A DNA stretch of 12,587 nt from an uncultured cyanobacterium. GTDB taxonomy: Bacteria; Cyanobacteriota; Cyanobacteriia; Phormidesmidales; Phormidesmidaceae. The stretch lies in NCBI GenBank assembly GCA_938029995.1, contig CALHGI010000534.1:1-12587 (forward strand), in the 5' to 3' direction. This document shows, piece after piece, positions 7,413 to 12,587 of this stretch. The position numbers and the translations under genes were made by a program. A model generated the notes under the pieces. That model did not search any database and was not told the origin of the DNA. It saw only the letters and a list, made by a program, of their open reading frames with translations. Position 1 is the stretch's first letter; every line of letters begins with the position of its first letter.

Positions 7413-7685
7413 ATGATGAGGGGTCTTCAGAGTATGGCAGATGTCTTAAAGAAACCTGACGAAACATTAGATTTGCGGGGGACTCCCTGCCCCTTAAATT
7501 TTGTGCGAACTAAGCTCCACTTACAGCGCATGCCTGTGGGGAACCTTTTAGAGGTTTGGTTAGATGCTGGCGAACCTGTGGAACAGGTGCCTGATAGCTT
7601 ACGCTCGGAAGGTTTTTTGATTGAAGAGTTAGAACCAAACGCTGAAGGCTACTTTACCCTTCAGGTCAGACGTCCTACAGCATGA
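7413..7685 (+). CDS. TusA-family sulfur carrier protein
   Basis: TusA-like proteins carry a persulfide on a conserved cysteine and pass sulfur on, for example to tRNA thiolation or molybdenum cofactor enzymes in other bacteria. The 90-residue product has the family motif LDLRGTPCPLNFVRTKL (19-35) with the reactive Cys26 in CP-x-P-like context, then the expected short alpha/beta fold (LEVWLDAGEPVEQVPDSL, then GYFTLQVRR). The first in-frame ATG is 7413. An internal ATG at 7434 would give an 83-residue protein starting MADVLKK. AGGGG lies about 12 bases upstream of that ATG, so 7434 may be the true start. The gene sits just after dnaJ, and its stop overlaps the rsgA start (ATGA, 7682-7685), implying translational coupling. 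From memory the same dnaJ, TusA-like, rsgA order occurs in marine picocyanobacteria. The physiological sulfur acceptor is unknown, so no symbol is assigned. Confidence 0.88.
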   Translation: MMRGLQSMADVLKKPDETLDLRGTPCPLNFVRTKLHLQRMPVGNLLEVWLDAGEPVEQVPDSLRSEGFLIEELEPNAEGYFTLQVRRPTA

Positions 7686-8797
7686 GCTTAGTTGTGGAGC
7701 TTCCTAGACCATTATCTGCGTTGGGGACAGTGGTCGCTTGTCAGGCAAATTATTATCAGGTAAGGCTGGATTTAGAAGGTCCTAAACCACTTTATTTTTT
7801 GTGTACTCGGCGGGCCCGATTAAAAAAGCTTGGGCAACAGGTGGTTGTGGGGGATCGGGTGCTGGTGGAAGAGATGGACTGGCAGGATCAGCGTGGTGCG
7901 ATCGCAACCCTCCATCCTCGCTCCAACCTGCTGGACCGCCCTCCCATTTCCAATGTGGACCAAATTTTACTGGTGTTCGCCCTAGCTGAGCCCAACTTAG
8001 ACCCCAGCCAGCTCAGTCGATTTTTGGTCAAGGCAGAGTCCACTGGCATCCCCGTCACCCTGTGTCTCAATAAACAAGATTTACTGTCTGAGTCAGCCAT
8101 CGAACAATGGCAAACTCGACTGCGCAGCTGGGGGTATGAGCCCCTACTCATCAGCGTACGGAGTGATCATACACTTCCCCTTTCCCTGACTGAGGCATTA
8201 CAACAGCGCGTGACCGTTGTGGCAGGCCCCTCGGGGGTGGGAAAATCCAGCCTCTTAAATCGTCTAGTGCCCGATGTGGAAGCCCGCACCAATGAAGTCT
8301 CCGGCAAACTGGGCCGAGGACGCCACACCACCCGCCACGTGGAACTGTTTGAGCTACCCACAGGGGGGCTGCTAGCGGATACTCCTGGGTTTAATCAACC
8401 CGATGTCACCTGTACGGTGAAAACATTAATGAACTGTTTCCCAGAGGTGCGTCAGCGCACAGGCCAATGTCAGTTCAATAACTGCCTTCATCGCGATGAA
8501 CCGGGCTGTGGTGTCAAAGGGGACTGGGAACGTTACGACTACTACCTTTCCCTATTGGAGGAGGTGCTACACCACCAACAACAGTTGGACCATCGCCCGG
8601 ACGCTGAATCTAGTGAAAAAGTGAAAATGGGTAGCGATGGCCAGGTACTGCGTGAACCTAAATTAGAGGCCAAAAAATATCGTCGCACCTCCCGTCGCCA
8701 GCGTCATCAAGACCTACACGACATGTGCTCCGAGATTATGGATGGGGCTGCCATGGATGATCTGGATGATACGGTGCTTGAGGAATATGGACTGTAA
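7682..8797 (+). CDS. rsgA: Ribosome small-subunit-dependent GTPase RsgA
   Basis: RsgA (YjeQ/EngC) is a circularly permuted GTPase that checks and completes late 30S subunit maturation, releasing assembly factors on GTP hydrolysis. The 371-residue protein has an N-terminal OB fold (about 12-80). The GTPase motifs come in the permuted order: G4 NKQD at 130-133, G1 GPSGVGKSS at 182-190, a switch region GRGRHTTRH around 211-219, and G3 DTPGF at 233-237. The C-terminal zinc site is C263, C268, H270 and C276. After about residue 300 there is a charged extension, first basic (KKYRRTSRRQRH) and then acidic up to the end (LDDTVLEEYGL), which could touch rRNA. The start overlaps the upstream stop by 4 bases and has no clear ribosome binding site of its own, consistent with coupling to the TusA-like gene. 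It is last in the operon and faces cysS tail to tail. No strong terminator is visible in the 70-base gap. Confidence 0.96.
   Translation: MSLVVELPRPLSALGTVVACQANYYQVRLDLEGPKPLYFLCTRRARLKKLGQQVVVGDRVLVEEMDWQDQRGAIATLHPRSNLLDRPPISNVDQILLVFALAEPNLDPSQLSRFLVKAESTGIPVTLCLNKQDLLSESAIEQWQTRLRSWGYEPLLISVRSDHTLPLSLTEALQQRVTVVAGPSGVGKSSLLNRLVPDVEARTNEVSGKLGRGRHTTRHVELFELPTGGLLADTPGFNQPDVTCTVKTLMNCFPEVRQRTGQCQFNNCLHRDEPGCGVKGDWERYDYYLSLLEEVLHHQQQLDHRPDAESSEKVKMGSDGQVLREPKLEAKKYRRTSRRQRHQDLHDMCSEIMDGAAMDDLDDTVLEEYGL
7898..7905. repeat. HIP1 octamer inside rsgA
   Basis: GCGATCGC is the highly iterated palindrome of many cyanobacterial genomes. Here it lies in rsgA coding sequence with one extra symmetric base pair on each side (a 10-base palindrome). 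It is useful mainly as a lineage marker. Confidence 0.9.
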
Positions 8798-8867
8798 TCG
8801 CAACGGCACCATCTGCTGGGGGAACGACCACACAATTTGGGCAAACGTCGAGAGCCCTAGGCGTGTC

Positions 8868-10319
8868 CTAACGATGCCACTCCGTTACACCACCGGGCTT
8901 ATCAATTAACGTAATTCCTTGGGCGGTCAAGTCATCCCGGATTTGATCCGACAGGGCAAAATCCTTGGCCTTCTTAGCGGCCAACCGTTGTTCAATCAAA
9001 GCAGCAATCTCAGCATCGCTAGGGCCTTCGTGCAGGACGGGGCTACTATCGGGTGTGGCCACAATACCGAGCACCTGGGATAAATTCACCAAGGTATACC
9101 ACTGCTGCTGCAGGTGATCGATATCCCCATCGGTTTTGCCCTCATGAACCAGCAGATTGCCTTGGCGGCGCAAGTCCTTAGCCAGCTCAAACAGCACAGC
9201 TACGGCTTCAGAGGTATTAAAATCATCATCCATGGCCGCCTGAAATCTTTGTACTACCTGGCTGCCACGGTTGAGTTCTGGGATAACGGTATCGGCCCAA
9301 TTTAAATTGGGGCCATGGGTATAACCAAACAACAAACCATCCTTGAAGGTTTGCCAGCTTTTCGTGGCGGATGCGATCGCATCCGCCGTAAAGTCCACCG
9401 GTTTACGGTACTGGGCCTGACAAAGGAATAGCCTCAATGCCATGGGATGCAGCCCACCATCTTCCTCCAACAGTTGCCGAATGGTGGTGAAGTTGCCCAG
9501 GGATTTAGACATTTTCTCCCCATTCACATTCACCATGCCATTGTGCATCCAATACTGGGAAAGGGGTTGCCCCGTAGCCGCCTCCGACTGAGCAATTTCA
9601 TTTTCATGGTGGGGAAAGGTGAGATCACCGCCCCCCATATGAATATCAATGGTGTCGCCCATGCGATCTCGCACCATGGCCGAACACTCAATATGCCAAC
9701 CCGGTCGCCCCAACCCCCAGGGAGACTCCCAGGCTGGTTCCTCCGGTTTGGCCCCTTTCCAAAGGGCAAAGTCAAACGGGTCCTGCTTTTTAGACTCACT
9801 GCCACCCACACGGCCACTGGCCCCGGCCTGCATATCATCTAGCTTGCGGCCCGAGAGCTTACCATAGCCGTCAAACTGGCGCACTTTATAATAAACATCG
9901 CCTCCAGCCGCATAGGCATAGCCCTTTTGCTCCAGCTCACCAATCAGCCGCTTAATGCCATCCATGGTATGGGTGGCATAGGTATATTCGTCAGCTTCTA
10001 GAATGTTCAGCCGAGCCATATCTTCGTGGTAGGCCTCAATGTAACGCTTAGAGATGGCCTCCATGGTGGTGCTTTCTTTACGGGCCCGGTTCAAAATTTT
10101 GTCATCAATATCAGTAAAATTTTGCACGTAAAGCACGTCATATCCTCGCCATTGCAGGTAACGGCGCACAATATCCCAAACCACATAGCAGCGAGCGTGG
10201 CCCAGGTGACAATAGTCGTACACCGTCACGCCGCAGCAGTAAATCTTAGCGGTTCCAGCGGTCAAAGGCTGAAACGGTTCTTTGCGGCGAGAAAGGGTGT
10301 TGTAGAGGACTACGCTCAT
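8868..10319 (-). CDS. cysS: Cysteinyl-tRNA synthetase
   Basis: CysRS is the class I synthetase that joins cysteine to tRNA-Cys with ATP. The 483-residue protein carries the HIGH-type motif as HLGH at 38-41 and the KMSKS loop at 269-273 (within GEKMSKSLGNF). The expected zinc ligands for cysteine recognition are C29 (YCCGVTVYD), C212 (GWHIECSAM) and His/Glu in FPHHENE (235-241). The DALR-type helical domain and small C-terminal tRNA-binding tail (SDQIRDDLTAQGITL) complete it. The start MSVVLYNTLSRRKEPF is the canonical family start. No ribosome binding site precedes it: the minus-strand sequence just upstream reads AACCTCCCTGTTC, nearer to an anti-SD sequence. It is separated from petA by 256 bases including a terminator, so it should have its own promoter. 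It is convergent with rsgA. Enzyme motifs are all intact. Confidence 0.97.
   Translation of the reverse strand: MSVVLYNTLSRRKEPFQPLTAGTAKIYCCGVTVYDYCHLGHARCYVVWDIVRRYLQWRGYDVLYVQNFTDIDDKILNRARKESTTMEAISKRYIEAYHEDMARLNILEADEYTYATHTMDGIKRLIGELEQKGYAYAAGGDVYYKVRQFDGYGKLSGRKLDDMQAGASGRVGGSESKKQDPFDFALWKGAKPEEPAWESPWGLGRPGWHIECSAMVRDRMGDTIDIHMGGGDLTFPHHENEIAQSEAATGQPLSQYWMHNGMVNVNGEKMSKSLGNFTTIRQLLEEDGGLHPMALRLFLCQAQYRKPVDFTADAIASATKSWQTFKDGLLFGYTHGPNLNWADTVIPELNRGSQVVQRFQAAMDDDFNTSEAVAVLFELAKDLRRQGNLLVHEGKTDGDIDHLQQQWYTLVNLSQVLGIVATPDSSPVLHEGPSDAEIAALIEQRLAAKKAKDFALSDQIRDDLTAQGITLIDKPGGVTEWHR
9366..9387. repeat. 22-base perfect palindrome centred on a HIP1 octamer, inside cysS
   Basis: HIP1 GCGATCGC at 9373-9380 is flanked by GGCGGAT on the left and its exact complement ATCCGCC on the right, so symmetry extends 7 further base pairs on each side. 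It encodes T-A-D-A-I-A-S-A-T of CysS, so the palindrome coexists with a normal protein sequence. Confidence 0.9.
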
Positions 10320-10507
10320 GGAACAGGGAGGTTAACGACTCATGGCCTTTCGGCCTAATCGTTTCCCATGGTAAGCCCCTTTGGGACAGCGGCGATACCC
10401 AGACCGTCGTTCCAGGGAATCGCTGCGCCCCCATAGTCAGGCCATAGGCAGTCGCTGAACACAACTATGGGCGCAGCAGCGGCTGTGGGCAGCGCCTATC
10501 TGCGATC
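10320..10507 (-). other. Leader and promoter region of cysS
   Basis: This stretch lies between the petA terminator and the cysS start and must hold the cysS promoter. It is more GC-rich than the other spacers, especially about 10420-10500, and can fold: see the repeat at 10422-10477 and the short GGCC-GAAA-GGCC hairpin on the minus strand at 10344-10355. I found no clear promoter boxes. A frame crossing it from the 5' part of cysS has no family resemblance and is not called as a gene. Confidence 0.5.
10422..10477. repeat. Imperfect inverted repeat with 14-base-pair stem upstream of cysS
   Basis: The left arm GCTGCGCCC plus ATAGT (10422-10430 and 10433-10437, with a 2-base CC bulge at 10431-10432) pairs with ACTATGGGCGCAGC at 10464-10477. 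The loop is 26 bases (10438-10463). It lies 103 bases upstream of the cysS start and 31 bases beyond the petA terminator. It may be a structured leader, a small RNA or an intergenic repeat element. The structure is visible; its role is unknown. Confidence 0.6.
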
Positions 10508-10540
10508 AAAAAAGGGAAGGCGCTTGAGGCACCTTCCCTT
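10508..10540 (-). terminator. Intrinsic terminator of the petC-petA operon
   Basis: Read on the minus strand, AAGGGAAGG (10540-10532) pairs perfectly with CCTTCCCTT (10520-10512). After one mismatch, two more pairs close a 5-base loop. The stem is followed at once by a run of six T (10513-10508, overlapping the last stem bases). It begins 35 bases after the petA stop codon, the classic position and form of a Rho-independent terminator. It separates petA from cysS. Confidence 0.88.
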
Positions 10541-10575
10541 CAAATGTTCAGTTGTTGATTTGCGAAAGACGACCC

Positions 10576-11544
10576 TTAGAAGGTCACATTTGCAGCTTGT
10601 ACAGTCTCAACCTGCTTCTTCTTAAGCACCAACATAATTTGAGTTAGAGCAGCCGCCGCAAGGAAGGCCAAAAGACCTTTAATCCGGTTGGGGCTCTGCA
10701 ACACAATCTCGGTGTCATGCTGACCAAAACCACCCACATTGGGATCGTTAGTCAGGGGAGCGCCCGCTGCAACAGCATCGCCCTTAGACACAATCAGCTC
10801 TGGACCTGGCTGGAGGCTCTCAGTCACGGAGCTACCATCGGCAGTCTTAATGGTGACCGTAGTACCGGTATCCGCCTTAGCAATATCAGTGATGATGCCA
10901 GCCTTGGAAGCGGTGTAAACCACATTATTAGTGGCCTGACCCGTGGGATAAACCTGACCGCGGCCACGGTTACCACCAACGTGCACCTGGTACTTACCAA
11001 AGTGAACACTCTGGTCAGCGGCAGGGTCGGGGGAAAGTACGGGGAAAATAATTTCCTGATACTGTTCACCGGGAACAGGACCCACTAACAACCAATTGGG
11101 ATGCTCGGCACTGTAGGGGGTATAAAAGGTACCGCCAATCTCTTCCTTCATTTCCTCAGGAATGCGATCGTCGGGCGCCAATGTGAAACCATCGGGCAGC
11201 ATGAGCAAAGCACCGACGTTCAGGCCACCTTTGCTACCATCGCCCAACACCTGCTGAGCATTGAGGTCGTAGGGCACCTTAACCACCGCTTCAAAAACAG
11301 TGTCGGGAAGTACCGCCTGGGGCACTTCAATCTCAGTCTTCTTTTTACCCAGGTGGCAGTTGGCACAGACAATTTTGCCAGTAGCTTCCCGAGGTACTTC
11401 GTAATTTTCTTGAGCCCAGAAGGGGTAAGCGGCTGCCGATTGGGCATTAGTTAGCACTAGGCCTAGGGTTGCGATCGCAACCACTGCACCAGAGACAACG
11501 GCCTTACCCAGCTTATTGAACACGCCTAAAAAGTTAAATTTCAT
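10576..11544 (-). CDS. petA: Apocytochrome f of the cytochrome b6f complex
   Basis: Cytochrome f is the c-type cytochrome of cytochrome b6f that takes electrons from the Rieske protein and passes them to plastocyanin or cytochrome c6 in the thylakoid lumen. The 322-residue precursor has a signal peptide (positive start, hydrophobic core about 15-32) ending AAA before Tyr40, the mature N-terminus whose amino group is the sixth haem ligand. CANCH at 60-64 binds haem c covalently, with His64 as fifth ligand. The large and small lumenal domains follow, and one C-terminal membrane helix (about 289-307, [18 protein letters not shown]) leaves the short stromal tail [15 protein letters not shown]. 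Length and features match cyanobacterial PetA. It begins 55 bases after petC on the same strand and ends at a clear terminator. The ribosome binding site is weak. Confidence 0.98.
   Translation of the reverse strand: MKFNFLGVFNKLGKAVVSGAVVAIATLGLVLTNAQSAAAYPFWAQENYEVPREATGKIVCANCHLGKKKTEIEVPQAVLPDTVFEAVVKVPYDLNAQQVLGDGSKGGLNVGALLMLPDGFTLAPDDRIPEEMKEEIGGTFYTPYSAEHPNWLLVGPVPGEQYQEIIFPVLSPDPAADQSVHFGKYQVHVGGNRGRGQVYPTGQATNNVVYTASKAGIITDIAKADTGTTVTIKTADGSSVTESLQPGPELIVSKGDAVAAGAPLTNDPNVGGFGQHDTEIVLQSPNRIKGLLAFLAAAALTQIMLVLKKKQVETVQAANVTF
11467..11482. repeat. HIP1 site within a 16-base palindrome, in the petA signal-peptide region
   Basis: GCGATCGC at 11471-11478 is extended by GGTT and AACC to a perfect 16-base palindrome. 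It abuts a second perfect 10-base palindrome, CTAGGCCTAG, at 11457-11466. Both lie in codons of the PetA signal peptide. Confidence 0.9.
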
Positions 11545-11599
11545 CCGTCACACGCCAGCAATTCAAGTACGTAGAGAGAAATCAAGAAAAACAGACAGC

Positions 11600-12142
11600 C
11601 TAGGCCCACCAGGGAGCATCGCCTGTTCTAAAGTCAGTGTCGGTCCAAGGACTCAAGACCACCTTGTCATCATCGGCCACCTCGGCTTGAGCCAAGGGCA
11701 AGGACAGGGGAGCCGGGCCACGCACTACCTTACCGGTAGAGTCATACTGAGAGCCGTGGCAGGGGCACATAAACTTATTCTCACCGGCATTCCAAGGCAC
11801 TACACAGCCCAGGTGAGTACAGACAGCATTGACAGCGTAGCTATCAATAGCACCGTCATCAGTTACAACCAAATACGTTGGATCACCCTTCAGACCTTGA
11901 ACCAGAGAGCGGTCACCAGCGCCATGGGTTTCCAAATAACTACTAGCCAAAACATCGTTGCCTAGTTCATCCTTAGCGGAAATACCGCCACCGGCCGAGC
12001 CACTGCTCGGGGGCAGAAAAAACTTAACAACGGGGTAAAGAGCACCCACAGCCGTACCAGTTGCTGCTCCAAACGTGAGCAGATTCATAAATTGGCGACG
12101 CCCTAAATCAGGGACATCAGGGTTTCCAGAAGCTTGAGCCAT
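11600..12142 (-). CDS. petC: Rieske iron-sulfur protein of the cytochrome b6f complex
   Basis: PetC oxidises plastoquinol with its 2Fe-2S cluster and hands the electron to cytochrome f. The 180-residue protein begins with a soluble N-terminus containing the twin-arginine signal GRRQFMN (14-20), typical of Tat export. One hydrophobic helix (about 20-43), which stays as the membrane anchor, is followed by the glycine-rich hinge GSAGGG (48-53). The cluster-binding motifs are CTHLGC at 108-113 and CPCHGS at 126-131. Cys108, His110, Cys126 and His129 bind the cluster, and Cys113 and Cys128 form the expected disulfide. The end, GDAPWWA, is typical of the family. It is the first gene of petC-petA, as in many cyanobacteria. 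No clear ribosome binding site is seen before the ATG. A gene pointing the other way starts 402 bases upstream. Confidence 0.98.
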   Translation of the reverse strand: MAQASGNPDVPDLGRRQFMNLLTFGAATGTAVGALYPVVKFFLPPSSGSAGGGISAKDELGNDVLASSYLETHGAGDRSLVQGLKGDPTYLVVTDDGAIDSYAVNAVCTHLGCVVPWNAGENKFMCPCHGSQYDSTGKVVRGPAPLSLPLAQAEVADDDKVVLSPWTDTDFRTGDAPWWA

Positions 12143-12544
12143 AACTATCAGACTATATATGCGAGTATGAATCTAAAGGCTGCATTGCCCACACAAACAA
12201 GCTTGTGAACGTTGCCCAGACAACATTTGCAGCCCGTGCCGTCACAGAAGTTTGTAAATTGCTATGACTATTATTACATTTTGCCGTCTCAGATAAACCT
12301 TTCTTCCTAGGGTTTAGCCTTCCTAGGGCGTGGTCCCCAAGCGTTTTTCCAACTAATCCGGACGACAACATGACACCATGGGCAAGCCCTAAAACCCCGT
12401 TAATTCAAGTCTCACCATGCAAGCTTGTCAGCCAGAAAAAAAGATTGTTTGAGATCCCAAAAACGGTATTCCATGGTTGAGCGAACAATGGTTCTCTCCC
12501 TGAAATTGTGTAAATAAATGTAAAGCAACCCCCATGAATGAGCT
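12143..12544. other. Divergent intergenic region between petC and the right-edge gene
   Basis: This 402-base spacer has no supported gene. It must contain the petC-petA promoter and that of the rightward gene. On the minus strand TGTAATAAT (12278-12270) is a plausible extended -10 for petC, giving a leader of about 120 bases, but no good -35 pairs with it. TATATA close to the petC start (about 12154-12160) looks too near to serve as an ordinary -10. The 9-mer CAAGCTTGT occurs at 12198-12206 and again at 12420-12428, and a 10-base tandem repeat lies at 12303-12328. Confidence 0.6.
12303..12328. repeat. Two direct copies of CTTCCTAGGG, 16-base period
   Basis: CTTCCTAGGG occurs at 12303-12312 and 12319-12328, each containing the palindrome CCTAGG. 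The 16-base period is about one and a half helical turns. The position, some 160 to 185 bases upstream of petC, would suit a regulator-binding pair. A chance duplication is also possible. Confidence 0.5.
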
Positions 12545-12587
12545 ATGACTCCCGAAAATTTCCAAGCATTACTGATCGATAAATGGG
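12545..12587 (+). CDS. N-terminus of a gene resembling the DUF3067 family (cut by window edge)
   Basis: An ATG at 12545 opens a frame that stays open to the window edge: MTPENFQALLIDKW, 14 codons. The pattern of a short polar start, then LL-x2-KW, resembles my memory of the start of DUF3067 proteins, small conserved cyanobacterial and plastid proteins of unknown function often found divergent from petC. The two ATGs just upstream (12534, 12538) run into stops in their own frames, so 12545 is the only usable start nearby. No strong ribosome binding site is visible. With so few residues this assignment is tentative. Confidence 0.5.
   Translation, partial: MTPENFQALLIDKW

Noticed and set aside
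8798..8867. Possible bidirectional terminator between convergent rsgA and cysS.
   Set aside because: I looked for a stem with flanking T-runs in the 70 bases and found none.
9447..9842. 131-codon plus-strand frame opposite cysS.
   Set aside because: It is fully antisense to a well-conserved enzyme with all motifs in frame; open frames on the opposite strand are expected at this base composition.
10246..10464. 72-codon minus-strand frame spanning the cysS start and its upstream spacer.
   Set aside because: It overlaps the cysS 5' end in another frame and its sequence has no family resemblance. The CysS start is canonical.
12153..12371. 72-codon minus-strand frame upstream of petC.
   Set aside because: It lies in the promoter region, contains the tandem repeats, has no ribosome binding site or recognisable domain, and is not in frame with petC.

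Overview
The window is a stretch of cyanobacterial chromosome. The evidence is a petC-petA pair (Rieske protein and cytochrome f of the thylakoid cytochrome b6f complex), cyanobacterial-type PilB and PilT proteins, and three copies of the HIP1 octamer GCGATCGC in 12.6 kb, where about 0.2 would be expected by chance. Base composition is near 50% GC. I cannot name the genus.

Layout, left to right. (1) Positions 1-2578, minus strand: the first third of the retraction ATPase PilT (cut by the window edge in its Walker A motif), preceded in transcription order by the complete extension ATPase PilB. (2) 2579-3042: a 464-base divergent intergenic region with three inverted repeats. (3) 3043-8797, plus strand: grpE, dnaK, dnaJ, a TusA-family sulfur carrier and the ribosome-assembly GTPase rsgA. 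grpE and dnaK are separated by 430 bases holding two strong hairpins and promoter-like sequences. dnaK to dnaJ is 101 bases, dnaJ to tusA at most 26 bases, and tusA overlaps rsgA by 4 bases (ATGA). (4) 8868-10319, minus strand: cysS, convergent with rsgA. (5) 10320-10575: a GC-rich spacer with an imperfect inverted repeat and a clear intrinsic terminator for petA. (6) 10576-12142, minus strand: petC then petA, an operon with a 55-base gap. (7) 12143-12587: a divergent spacer, then on the plus strand the first 14 codons of a gene that resembles the DUF3067 family.

How the genes work together: GrpE, DnaK and DnaJ form one complete Hsp70 folding machine (nucleotide exchange factor, ATPase and J-domain co-chaperone). 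The genes after dnaJ serve sulfur transfer and 30S subunit maturation, so the right half of the cluster looks like a protein and ribosome homeostasis operon. PilB and PilT power type IV pilus extension and retraction. PetC and PetA are two electron-carrying subunits of cytochrome b6f. CysS charges tRNA-Cys.

All genes are recognisable and intact apart from the two cut by the window edges. I see no mobile element, CRISPR array, tRNA, rRNA or defence system, and no convincing undescribed multi-gene system. The most interesting material is non-coding: a perfect 15-base-pair hairpin about 85 bases upstream of dnaK, the dyads between pilB and grpE, a 22-base perfect palindrome around a HIP1 site in cysS, and the structured spacer upstream of cysS.
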